In this document: one piece after another, positions 16,787-26,227 of the stretch
Layout: each line of letters starts with the position of its first letter
Numbering within the stretch: position 1 is the first letter of the stretch
NCBI GenBank assembly: GCA_017394705.1
Contig: JAFPXH010000003.1
Location: 1-64,000 of the forward strand
Reading direction: 5' to 3'
DNA from: Paludibacteraceae bacterium
Lineage (GTDB): Bacteria; Bacteroidota; Bacteroidia; Bacteroidales; Paludibacteraceae
Length of the DNA stretch: 64,000 nucleotides
Program-made: the position numbers and the translations under genes
Notes under the pieces: generated by a model
Told to the model about the DNA's origin: nothing
Database searches by the model: none
Seen by the model: the letters and a program-made list of their open reading frames with translations, nothing else

Positions 16787-18160
16787 TTATTTGTCTTCTT
16801 TCTTTTCTTGAGTTTTCGCCTCAGCGGCATTACGTTGAGCTAACGCCGAGTCTTCCACACTTCGGAATACGCGTGCCCATTGTACTTTGAGTTTGCCTTC
16901 TCCTCCCTTTTCGTTCATTGGGAGCCAACTCTGCGCCAGGTAGAACATTGCTTCTTTGGGCAGACTATTACGCAGACGAAGGATTTCCAGGTTGTTCACA
17001 TACCAGATTAACTCATTTTTCGTCCAACGGAACGAATAGACGTGATACATCGAGCGCAATATACCAGTTAGTTCCGCCAAGCGGGTTTTATTGCCGTTTA
17101 CCAAGCCCAACTGATGTTTACCGTTGTAGAAATACAGCGCAATCATCGGGTTGTCTTGTTTTCCGGTAGAGAGTCCGAAGAAATGGCGTCCGGCTCCCTG
17201 GCTACGCACTTTGGCCATAAAGAGTCCTTGCTCTTGCATGAAAGCATCTTTGGTATTCATCACATCGGATGTATAATCGAATACCTGCTCCACAAATCCT
17301 TTCTTCACATCCCACGCTACTGCCTCCACGGTCTCTTCGCGTGTCTCTATATCCATACGTCCGTCCACAAAGAAGGTGTTATGTCCGTTGTTATAAGCCT
17401 GGCGTTCCGTGGTGCGCGAGTGACCGTCTTTGGCGGCCTTGTTCGCATAGCCGTAACCGGGTTTCCAGTTCTTCCCACTCGACATATCATCATCGAAGGC
17501 GGGGCGGAAGAGTTCAGCCCAGTCGATGCGCTCTTCGCGCTGGGTATAGAAGAACTTGATATCATCCGAGTTCGCCAACTCGTTATAGCGTTGCTCTGTT
17601 TTATATTCCTCAGAGTGCTGCCAACGCTTGGCATCTGCCCAGAGCGCATGACGCGTCAAGAAATCCTCATTCTTCACTTCTTTCTCCAGAACCTCCAATT
17701 GCTTCAACTCAGCGGAGTGCAGCACTTTGGTATAGTTGCGATAGAAAGAGGAATGGTATATAATATTATAGGTGCGTATCTCGCTTGATTTGAGGCACTC
17801 TTTGAGGCTCTTAACTTTTTGAAAATCCTCCGTCTTCTGGAACTGCAGGAAATTCTGGAAGGTAGGATCCTCCAATGCGCGTTGGTAGCGACGGATACTA
17901 CGCGAAGTCACAAGACGCTTGAAAGCAGTCATCTTTCTGCCCTCGTCCGTATCCTCGTACTTACGGTTGATCAGTTCTTTTTTGCGTGCCTGGAAGTCTC
18001 TGCTTTCCACGATTTTCTTCAACGCAATATACTCTGCCAACTCGGGCGACTTCTCTATTTGACGCCACCTTTTAACACGCTCTTGCATGTCGTAAATAGT
18101 TTTCTCGAACGCATCCGTCGAGAGCATTTTGCCGGTTAATCTGGCTGTGAAGATATTCAT
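16787..18160 (-). CDS. Protein with C-terminal GH16/concanavalin-like domain
   Basis: 457 residues. The N-terminal 200 are long charged helices (many KKELINRKYED-like heptads) without a signal peptide. The C-terminal half, from about 205, looks like a laminarinase-type jelly roll: DWAELFRPAFDDDMSSGKNW, TKDAFMQEQGLFMAKVRSQG and HVYSFRWTKNELIWYVNNLEIL, though the EIDxE catalytic motif of GH16 is not evident. It is therefore more likely a binding or scaffold protein than an enzyme. It adjoins kdsA on one side and a LOG gene on the other. An internal start (MLSTDAFEK, 18127) is possible. Confidence 0.65.
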   Translation of the reverse strand: MNIFTARLTGKMLSTDAFEKTIYDMQERVKRWRQIEKSPELAEYIALKKIVESRDFQARKKELINRKYEDTDEGRKMTAFKRLVTSRSIRRYQRALEDPTFQNFLQFQKTEDFQKVKSLKECLKSSEIRTYNIIYHSSFYRNYTKVLHSAELKQLEVLEKEVKNEDFLTRHALWADAKRWQHSEEYKTEQRYNELANSDDIKFFYTQREERIDWAELFRPAFDDDMSSGKNWKPGYGYANKAAKDGHSRTTERQAYNNGHNTFFVDGRMDIETREETVEAVAWDVKKGFVEQVFDYTSDVMNTKDAFMQEQGLFMAKVRSQGAGRHFFGLSTGKQDNPMIALYFYNGKHQLGLVNGNKTRLAELTGILRSMYHVYSFRWTKNELIWYVNNLEILRLRNSLPKEAMFYLAQSWLPMNEKGGEGKLKVQWARVFRSVEDSALAQRNAAEAKTQEKKEDK

Positions 18161-18244
18161 AAAAAACTTCGTTTTTTGGAGTTTCTGCGTCGTCGAGTTG
18201 CGTAAGCGAGCTTACACTCGACTAGCACGAACTTCATAAAATTA
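18161..18244. other. Short intergenic hairpin
   Basis: GTCGAGTTGCGTAAGC and GCTTACACTCGAC (about 18193-18225) pair with a bulge. No T-run follows on either side, so it is probably an RNA-processing or stability hairpin between the LOG and GH16-like genes. Confidence 0.4.
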
Positions 18245-18784
18245 TTATTTGTTATTATTTATCTCTTGATAAAGTTCTTCGAGTGTATCCACAAACTGAG
18301 GGAAGTAGTGCTCCGTTTCCGGCAGGAAGTGCAGCTCTTTCATCCGTGCTATCTGCTGTTTGAGCGGTTCATAGAACCCTTTGTAGTTAAGCACAAAGAG
18401 CGGTTTATGATGTTCACCGACCACTCCACTGGAAGTAGCATCAAACATTTCGTCCAATGTTCCGTAGCTGCCCGGCATACAAACAATCACATCAGCATTG
18501 GAGCGAATGAGTTGTTTGCGCGCGGACATATTTGCCACTTCAATCAGTTCGTCACAATGTTCGGCTTTTCTGCCTGCGGCGATGATACGCGGAGGAATCA
18601 CCCCCACCACATGGGCACCGGCAGTCTTTGCCGCCTTGCTGACACTATCCATCAGTCCGCCTGTAGCGCCTCCATACCACAGTGCGTGGCCTTGCTCGCC
18701 TATCCAGCGGCCCAATGCCTCACCCAGCGCTTTGTATTCCGCAGGGATGGTGTCTTTCGCCGAACAATAAACAGCTACGCGCAT
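18245..18784 (-). CDS. LOG family protein (TIGR00730 type)
   Basis: A 179-residue Rossmann-fold protein of the family that includes cytokinin-activating nucleotide phosphoribohydrolases. It shows LWYGGATGGLMDSVSKAA and the active-site region MPGSYGTLDEMFD; the usual PGGxGTxxE reads PGSYGTLDE, a Gly to Ser change at the third position, while the catalytic Arg (SARKQLI) and Glu remain. In bacteria such proteins release the base from AMP or related nucleotides. It is the first gene of the minus-strand series down to folE. Confidence 0.85.
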   Translation of the reverse strand: MRVAVYCSAKDTIPAEYKALGEALGRWIGEQGHALWYGGATGGLMDSVSKAAKTAGAHVVGVIPPRIIAAGRKAEHCDELIEVANMSARKQLIRSNADVIVCMPGSYGTLDEMFDATSSGVVGEHHKPLFVLNYKGFYEPLKQQIARMKELHFLPETEHYFPQFVDTLEELYQEINNNK

Positions 18785-18819
18785 AATCTATGATTTCTAA
18801 GCCACAAGGGCACGATTAC

Positions 18820-20865
<2,046 letters not shown>

Positions 20866-20948
20866 TTATTTATTTTCCTTATACTCTTATTTATTATTTT
20901 ATTATTCTCACGCGAGCACATGATGAGCGCGCGCACATAAATCGGCGA

Positions 20949-20979
20949 CAAAGGTACGAAAAAAAAATGACATACGCAA
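20949..20979 (-). promoter_or_regulatory. gyrB promoter
   Basis: Minus strand: CTTG at 20979-20976, 19 bp, TACCTTTG at 20956-20949. The -33 box falls in one arm of the terminator of the upstream GNAT gene. Confidence 0.75.
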
Positions 20980-20987
20980 GAGCGTAT
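20957..20987 (-). terminator. Terminator of the GNAT gene
   Basis: Minus strand: CATACGC, TCTT, GCGTATG, then a run of T after a short spacer. One stem arm includes the gyrB -33 box. Confidence 0.65.
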
Positions 20988-21034
20988 GCCACTTTTTCGT
21001 CATTTTTCTTATTTTATCCACAAAAAACGTCTTT

Positions 21035-21862
21035 TTACAGCACCCTTTCCATGCAAACGTGCGGAATTCCCGCCTCCATAAACACCTCTCCCACAGCACG
21101 GAAACGGCGTCGTTTATAAAAATTGACTGTCTGAAGTTGCGCATGCAGACGCAGCACTTCCGCCCCTCGTTTCTTTGCCTCGGCCACGGCATATCGGAGC
21201 ATGAATTTCCCGAGCCCTTGCCCCCGTACGAGGGTTAACATACGTCCCAGTCGGAGCACTCCTTTCTGTGCCTCAGGGAAGAGGCGCGCGTAAGCTATTA
21301 CTCTGCCGTTTTGGGAGACGAAGAGGTGTGTGCTGATATAATCAATACTATCTTCGTCCAAGTAATGGATGTTTTGCTCCATAACAAAGACTTCGAATCT
21401 CGCTTTGAGTATTTCGTAGAGCTCGGCCGCTGAAAGTTGGTCAAAGATTTTGATAGAGAGGGTTGCTCCTTTTGGAAGAGAACGTCCGGCAAGAGGCTTA
21501 TGCGGTTTCAGTTCCCCTTCTTGAAGGATCTGCTCTTTGATTTTATCAAAGACGTACTTGCGCGTAGTGGTGTATTTGCGCAGCGTAAGATCCGGGGAGT
21601 CCACAACGGTTTTGTTGAAAGCCTCTTTTCTTGCCGTCCACTCCTCTTTTTGCGCGGGGTCATTCATTATTCTATTAACCTGTGCATTGACTTTACCAAA
21701 GAGTTCGCGGTGGTTTTTTTGCGCTTTGGATGCAGGTCCTTGGTAAGGATGGAGGATACTATATGTATGCTCCTTTCCGTTGCGAACGCGGTGAATGACG
21801 TTGTCTTTCTTATTCAACTTACCCCTTTTCTGGGAGTAATCCGTGTTATTTACTTTTGCCAT
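21035..21862 (-). CDS. GNAT acetyltransferase with an N-terminal Bacteroidota domain
   Basis: 275 residues. From about 135 to the end it is an ElaA-like N-acetyltransferase: FEVFVMEQNIHYLDEDSID, then RLGRMLTLVRGQGLGKFMLR (acetyl-CoA loop RGQGLG) and NFYKRRRFRAVGEVF. The first 130 residues form a separate basic domain (NKKDNVIHRVRNGKEHTYS, then VNAQVNRIMNDPAQKEEWTARKEAF) resembling the short stand-alone proteins of about 100 residues common in Bacteroidota. This fusion is unusual; the acetyl acceptor is unknown. Monocistronic, ended by a hairpin terminator that overlaps the gyrB promoter. Confidence 0.78.
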   Translation of the reverse strand: MAKVNNTDYSQKRGKLNKKDNVIHRVRNGKEHTYSILHPYQGPASKAQKNHRELFGKVNAQVNRIMNDPAQKEEWTARKEAFNKTVVDSPDLTLRKYTTTRKYVFDKIKEQILQEGELKPHKPLAGRSLPKGATLSIKIFDQLSAAELYEILKARFEVFVMEQNIHYLDEDSIDYISTHLFVSQNGRVIAYARLFPEAQKGVLRLGRMLTLVRGQGLGKFMLRYAVAEAKKRGAEVLRLHAQLQTVNFYKRRRFRAVGEVFMEAGIPHVCMERVL

Positions 21863-22083
21863 AATTCTATCAAACAGTATATATATACTATGTATATATA
21901 TAGTAAATGACGTTTACTTGCAATTTCAGGCCCGTTATCTTATGGTAATCTTATGGGTATCTTGTGGTTATCCTATGGTAAGGATAGGTAAAGGGTCCGT
22001 AAATAGCCGCTAATTAGGCGTTAATTGGGCGTTAATTGGACAGTAGTAATTATTCGTCAGGAATGATTTGCTTATAAGGGGTA
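21863..22083. other. Intergenic region with AT palindrome and 11-bp array
   Basis: About 21878-21904 is a TATATATA-rich inverted repeat just upstream of the GNAT start. Then 21935-22044 is a run of 11-bp units. No gene is seen. Confidence 0.6.
21935..22044. repeat. Array of ten 11-bp units
   Basis: Units 1-4 are TTATCTTATGG, TAATCTTATGG, GTATCTTGTGG, TTATCCTATGG; units 8-10 are AATTAGGCGTT, AATTGGGCGTT, AATTGGACAGT; units 5-7 between them keep the register but are degraded. The period of about one helical turn would put every unit on the same DNA face. Confidence 0.7.
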
Positions 22084-22581
22084 TTAAAACTGCATAGCGA
22101 TGCCGAGTCCGTTATGGTCAGCCTTGAGATTGAAGGTAATCGGCGTAGCCGCTGCGCCACATTTGCTGTTATATACCTTGTAAGCATTGTTCTCTCTATA
22201 GTATCCAACGCCAATAAGGGGAATACCGGCACCACAAAATGTTACAATACCGGCACTAAAAAGAGCGATACCAGCCCAGCCTCCGGCCACATCATTATAA
22301 GGCGTTGCAAAAGTAACTGCGAGTCCTGCGCCGAACATCGCGAGACCTCCTCCGAAGAGTCCCCAACCGATATTACGCAGTTTCTTGCCGTTGGAGTATT
22401 GCTTGAAAGCAACGGGGCAGGTTTGAAGAATGCGAGCGTATTCTTTTTTGTCAATTTCAGTCCCCAAATAATCGTATTGAGACACGCCAATTCGGGTTAT
22501 TGCCTCCTTGGATGTAGTTTCTTGTGCGAAGCACATAAGTGCGCACACGAGTGCAACAAAAAGGAACGTAATTTTTTTCAT
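22084..22581 (-). CDS. Secreted/membrane hypothetical protein, 165 aa
   Basis: Begins MKKITFLFVALVCALMCFAQ, a clear signal peptide (cleavage after about residue 20). A charged region follows (EYARILQTCPVAFKQY), then two glycine-rich hydrophobic segments (IGWGLFGGGLAMFGAGLAV and GIALFSAGIVTFCGAGIPL) and a polar tail with NLKADHNGLGIAMQF, which resembles a final outer-membrane beta strand. The family is common in Bacteroidota genomes without an assigned role. The start at 22581 is set by the signal peptide and by the promoter 32 bases upstream. Confidence 0.7.
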   Translation of the reverse strand: MKKITFLFVALVCALMCFAQETTSKEAITRIGVSQYDYLGTEIDKKEYARILQTCPVAFKQYSNGKKLRNIGWGLFGGGLAMFGAGLAVTFATPYNDVAGGWAGIALFSAGIVTFCGAGIPLIGVGYYRENNAYKVYNSKCGAAATPITFNLKADHNGLGIAMQF

Positions 22582-22612
22582 AATACTTGTATTGTTAGAA
22601 CCTTTGCGGGTG

Positions 22613-22644
22613 CAAAGGTACAACATTTTTTGCATATATGCAAG
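22613..22644 (-). promoter_or_regulatory. Promoter of the 22084-22581 gene
   Basis: Minus strand: CTTG 22644-22641, 20 bp, TACCTTTG 22620-22613. The -7 region is mirrored downstream (ACCTTTGC and GCAAAGGT four bases apart), and the spacer holds the palindrome TTGCATATATGCAA. Confidence 0.8.
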
Positions 22645-22680
22645 TTTTTGTTCTTTTTTCTACAGAGCAAACAAAGTTTG

Positions 22681-22834
22681 CGATTATTAAACAGCCTAAA
22701 AACTATGCAGATAGCGTATATACCCTTCGGAGTAACTCGCCCCCTGCTCGACGGATTTTGGCGCGCCCATTCGCCAAAATACGCCTCCGAGAGGGTATAT
22801 ACTATCGGCGTAAACGCAGGCTATTTAATAATCG
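22681..22834. repeat. Palindromic element, copy B
   Basis: Core 22710-22803 from GATAGCGTATATACCC to GGGTATATACT, with central stem TTTTGGCG/CGCCAAAA and flank CGGAG/CTCCG. Outer arms CGATTATTAAACAGCCT (22681-22697) and AGGCTATTTAATAATCG (22818-22834) pair at 16 of 17 positions and share nothing with the outer arms of the other copies. The full element is about 154 bp. Confidence 0.85.
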
Positions 22835-22986
22835 GAAAAGAGATAAAAATAATTTTGGCACGGTGTTTGTGAAAGAGGTAGTGAAGCCGGCGGGATGGAG
22901 GAGTGCTGAAGGCAAAAACTACACAAATCACGCTGCGCATTAAAAAGGAAATCAATTATTACTCACAAATCAAAAGGAGGTACATT

Positions 22987-23481
22987 ATGAAGAAATTATT
23001 CGTTTTGGCACTAAGCGCTCTGATGGTAATGAGCGTGAGTGCACAGGAAGCCAAGAAAGAATTCAAGGGCGAGCGCAAGGCCCAGTTAGAACGCAAGGAA
23101 TTCAAGGGCGAACGCAGAGAGTTCAAAGGTGAACGAGCAGAATTCAAGGGTGAGCGTTCCGATTTCAAAGGCGGCTGTCCGCGCGAACTCAGCAAAGAGG
23201 AGATGTTAGAATTCCGTATCAAGGGTTTGGCGGATGAGTTATATCTCGACAGCGTTCAGACCGAGGCTTTCGCGAAGACCTACCGCGAGTTTGCGAAAGA
23301 CCGCGCAGAGATCTGGGAGAAGGCGATGAAAGAGATGAAGAAAGTGGATGAGAAATATGCCAAGGAATTCGGTAAGACGCTCAACGACAAACAGGTGAAA
23401 CGCGTTTTGCGGCCAGAAGGTCCTTGCGGCAAACATTGCCACAAACATGGCCGCCCGGGCGAGAAGCCATGCGGGAAATAA
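22987..23481 (+). CDS. Spy/CpxP-like periplasmic protein with EFKGER repeats
   Basis: 164 residues: signal peptide (MKKLFVLALSALMVMSVSA), then four or five tandem 7-residue EFKGERx repeats (about 23-62), a helical segment with LSKEEMLEFRIKGLADELYLD and QTEAFAKTYREFAKDRAEIW typical of Spy/CpxP/LTxxQ-type periplasmic proteins, and a His/Cys-rich tail CGKHCHKHGRPGEKPCGK that could bind metal. A chaperone or metal-buffer role is inferred. The ATG is preceded by an unusually strong ribosome-binding site (AAAGGAGG, 22973-22980 area), rare in this phylum. Two copies of the palindromic element frame the gene. Confidence 0.75.
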   Translation: MKKLFVLALSALMVMSVSAQEAKKEFKGERKAQLERKEFKGERREFKGERAEFKGERSDFKGGCPRELSKEEMLEFRIKGLADELYLDSVQTEAFAKTYREFAKDRAEIWEKAMKEMKKVDEKYAKEFGKTLNDKQVKRVLRPEGPCGKHCHKHGRPGEKPCGK

Positions 23482-23498
23482 GGCAAGCCTACCCCAAA

Positions 23499-23526
23499 CC
23501 CCTCCCTATAAGGAGGGGCTTTTTTA
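23499..23526 (+). terminator. Terminator made from the C-rich hairpin repeat
   Basis: CCCCTCC, CTATAA, GGAGGGG, C, seven T. Twin of the terminator at 3012-3038. Confidence 0.85.
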
Positions 23527-23533
23527 TGTTTAG

Positions 23534-23674
23534 CGGACTGCCTATAGCCATTCGGATAGCGTATATACCCTTCGGAGTAATTCGCCCCCTGCTCAACGGA
23601 TTTTGGCGTACCCCTTCGCCAAAATACGCCTCCGAGAGGGTATATACTAATCTTCCCTGACGGGAGGCAGTCCG
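23534..23674. repeat. Palindromic element, copy C
   Basis: Core 23554-23648, nearly identical to copy B. Outer arms CGGACTGCC (23534-23542) and GGCAGTCCG (23666-23674) are exact complements and are unrelated to the arms of copy B. Confidence 0.85.
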
Positions 23675-23903
23675 AATGAGGAGAGCGAAAGGGTTCGAAT
23701 GTGGGAAGATTAACACTCGCATTGAGCCCGAAGCGGGCGGGGCCTCGGCGTTTGTAGCCTCGTGCAACGCGGGACAAAGACGAGGGACGCGAGAGGCGAA
23801 TCGTCCTCGTGCAGAGAGAGGACAACGAGGGCTAAACCGTCATATGCCCGAGCCGCAAAACGCAGAGAGAAGGAGAGAGAGCACTCGAGAGAGTGCTTTT
23901 TTT
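23675..23903 (+). ncRNA. Candidate small RNA ended by a terminator
   Basis: A 230-base region without a credible gene ends in the terminator GCACTC, GAGA, GAGTGC, T7 (23881-23903). It contains hairpins such as GAGCCCG/CGGGC, and GTCCTC/GAGAGGAC. No canonical promoter is visible, so the transcript may start within or before copy C. Confidence 0.35.
23881..23903 (+). terminator. Rho-independent terminator
   Basis: Perfect 6-bp GC-rich stem with a GAGA loop and seven T, upstream of the mdh promoter. Confidence 0.85.
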
Positions 23904-23944
23904 ATGCTATTTTGCAAAGTTTTGTGGACAAAATAGATTTTTTA

Positions 23945-23976
23945 TTTGCATATATGAAATAATTATTGTAACTTTG
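23945..23976 (+). promoter_or_regulatory. mdh promoter
   Basis: TTTG 23945-23948, 20 bp, TAACTTTG 23969-23976; 66 bases before the ATG. Confidence 0.8.
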
Positions 23977-24042
23977 CACGCTTTTTACATAAGCATGTAA
24001 AAAATCGAAGAACATTAATCATATAAAATATAACAAACAATT

Positions 24043-24984
24043 ATGTCCAAAGTAACAGTAGTAGGCGCAGGCAACGTAGGTGCTACATGCGCAAACGTGT
24101 TGGCCGTAAATGAAGTAGCCAACGAAGTATGTCTGATTGATATCAAAGAGGGTTTTGCCGAGGGTAAGGCCATGGATATCATGCAAACGGCTCAGTTGAT
24201 GGGTTTTGACACCATAGTAGAGGGTGTGACGAATGATTACAGCAAGACCAGCGGCAGTGATGTAGTGATTATCACTTCCGGTCTTCCCCGTAAACCGGGT
24301 ATGACTCGTGAGGAGCTGATCGGCGTTAACGCAGGCATCGTGAAGAGTGTATGCGACCAGGTATTGAAATACAGCCCGAACGCTATTCTGGTGGTTGTAT
24401 CGAACCCGATGGACACGATGGCTTATCTGACACTTCATGCATTGAAATTGCCCCGCAACCGCGTGATCGGTATGGGTGGTGCATTGGACAGCGCCCGTCT
24501 GAAATACTTCCTGAGCCAGGCGTTGAAATGCAACGCGAACGATGTGGACGGTTTCGTTATCGGCGGTCACGGCGACACAACGATGATTCCGCTGACGAGC
24601 TACACGACCTACAAAGGTATCAACGTGAGCGAGTTCCTGAGCAAAGAGGAGTTGGAGAACGTAGTTAAGAGCACTATGGTAGGCGGCGCGACGCTGACCG
24701 GTCTTCTGGGCACCAGTGCATGGATGGCTCCGGGTGCAGCTGCAGCGAGTGTAGCCGAGGCTATTATCAAGGACCAGAAGAAGATGATTCCTTGCTCCGC
24801 AGCCCTGGAAGGCGAGTATGGCATGAAGGATATCACTATCGGTGTGCCTTGTATCATCGGCAAGAACGGTATCGAGAAAATCCTTGAGCTCAACATCAGC
24901 GAAGAAGAGCGTCAGAAACTGCAAGAGAGCGAGGCAGCCGTTCGCAAAACTACAGCTATTTTAAAAGAACTAAACGTCCTTTAA
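24043..24984 (+). CDS. mdh: Malate dehydrogenase
   Basis: NAD-dependent interconversion of malate and oxaloacetate in the TCA/fumarate branch. The 313 residues show the NAD fold VGAGNVGATCA, SGLPRKPGMTR (substrate loop arginines), VVSNPMDTM, the proton-relay site GGHGD, and an LDH-like MDH length. The start is the first ATG after a good promoter. Only one base separates it from the serine palmitoyltransferase gene, so both are on one transcript. Confidence 0.95.
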   Translation: MSKVTVVGAGNVGATCANVLAVNEVANEVCLIDIKEGFAEGKAMDIMQTAQLMGFDTIVEGVTNDYSKTSGSDVVIITSGLPRKPGMTREELIGVNAGIVKSVCDQVLKYSPNAILVVVSNPMDTMAYLTLHALKLPRNRVIGMGGALDSARLKYFLSQALKCNANDVDGFVIGGHGDTTMIPLTSYTTYKGINVSEFLSKEELENVVKSTMVGGATLTGLLGTSAWMAPGAAAASVAEAIIKDQKKMIPCSAALEGEYGMKDITIGVPCIIGKNGIEKILELNISEEERQKLQESEAAVRKTTAILKELNVL

Positions 24985-24985
24985 T

Positions 24986-26179
24986 ATGGATCTATTTGAA
25001 AAATGTGACCATTTTGAGACGCTCAAGTTGGTTCGCAAATTAGGCATTTATCCTTATTTCCACGAGTTGGAGAGCCGTCAGGCTCCGATCGTGCAGATGG
25101 AAAACCACCGTGTGATCATGCTCGGCAGTAATAACTATCTCGGTTTTACCGAGAACGAGGCTGTCATCAAAGCAGGTCACGAAGCCTTAGACAAATATGG
25201 TACGGGTGTTAGCGGCAGCCGTTTTCTGAACGGAACGCTGGACCTTCACCTGCAGTTGGAAAAAGAGATAGCCGCCTTCACGGGTTATGAGGAGGCAATG
25301 ACCGTATCGACGGGTTTCCAGACCAACCTCGCTATCATCTCCGCCATCGCGGGCAAGGATGATTATATCCTGAACGACCGCGAGAACCACGCGTCTATTT
25401 ATGACGCTTGCCGTCTGAGTTACGCGAAAGTACTGCGTTACCGTCACTCGGATATGGAGGACCTGGAGCGCCAGTTGAAGTCTATTCCGGAGAACGCGGG
25501 CAAGCTGATTATCACCGACGGTGTCTTCTCTATGCGCGGCGACATCTGCAAACTGCCGCAGATATGCGCGCTGGCCGAGAAATACGGTGCCCGTGTAATG
25601 GTTGACGATGCCCACGGTTTCGGTGTGTTAGGTCCCGGCGGTCGCGGTACCGCGGCTCATTTCGGGCTGACAGACAAAGTGGATATCACTATGCTGACCT
25701 TCTCCAAGTCACTGGCAAGTATTGGCGGTTGTATGTTGACGAGTCACCGCGTAGCCGACTGGTTGCGTCACGTGAGCCGTCCGTTCATTTTCTCCGCATC
25801 CATCACTCCGTGTTCGGCCGCAACAGCACTTGAGGCATTGCATCAGTTGATCCTCGATCCGGAGCGTCCGACGCGTCTGATGAACATCGCCAAGTATTTC
25901 CAGAAACAACTCATTGCCAACGGCGTGAAGATTATCGAGGCCCCGACGCCTATCGTGCCTATCTTCACCTATAAGACGCTTGACACGCTCTATTTCGGCA
26001 AGAAGCTGTTCGACGAGGGTGTTTATGTGAACCCGGTAATGGCGCCGGCTTGCGTAGAAGGCGAGTGTCTGCTGCGTACAACGCTGATGGCCACCCATAC
26101 AGAGCCGGTTATCGATGAGGCGGTGGAGATCATCGCACGCGTGCTGCGTGAGGGTGCCCCGGAGATGCCGATGGTATAA
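24986..26179 (+). CDS. spt: Serine palmitoyltransferase
   Basis: A PLP enzyme of the alpha-oxoamine synthase family, 397 residues. It shows YLGF, GTGVSGSRFLNGTLDLHLQLE, DRENHASIYD, DDAHGFGVLG and the PLP lysine in TFSKSLASIGG. The N-terminus (YPYFHELESRQ) and the GSRFLNGT block match Bacteroidales serine palmitoyltransferases, which start sphingolipid synthesis from serine and palmitoyl-CoA; glycine C-acetyltransferase (kbl) is the main alternative. The SDR downstream would fit the next step. Confidence 0.82.
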   Translation: MDLFEKCDHFETLKLVRKLGIYPYFHELESRQAPIVQMENHRVIMLGSNNYLGFTENEAVIKAGHEALDKYGTGVSGSRFLNGTLDLHLQLEKEIAAFTGYEEAMTVSTGFQTNLAIISAIAGKDDYILNDRENHASIYDACRLSYAKVLRYRHSDMEDLERQLKSIPENAGKLIITDGVFSMRGDICKLPQICALAEKYGARVMVDDAHGFGVLGPGGRGTAAHFGLTDKVDITMLTFSKSLASIGGCMLTSHRVADWLRHVSRPFIFSASITPCSAATALEALHQLILDPERPTRLMNIAKYFQKQLIANGVKIIEAPTPIVPIFTYKTLDTLYFGKKLFDEGVYVNPVMAPACVEGECLLRTTLMATHTEPVIDEAVEIIARVLREGAPEMPMV

Positions 26180-26180
26180 G

Positions 26181-26210
26181 CCTAACACCCCCTTCCCTAT
26201 CAGGAAGAGG
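26181..26210 (+). repeat. C-rich hairpin repeat between spt and the SDR gene
   Basis: CCTAACACCCC, CTTCC, CTATCA, GGAAGAGG. There is no T-run, so it is unlikely to stop transcription. Confidence 0.55.
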
Positions 26211-26227
26211 AAAAGCGAAAGATACAC

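Noticed and set aside
21935..22044. Chromosomal replication origin near gyrB
   Set aside because: The 11-bp units do not match DnaA boxes, there is no dnaA or AT-rich unwinding element in the usual arrangement, and gyrB location alone is not evidence in this phylum.
22681..23674. CRISPR interpretation of the repeated palindromic elements
   Set aside because: Only two near-identical copies 844 bp apart with a gene between, no regular spacers and no cas genes.
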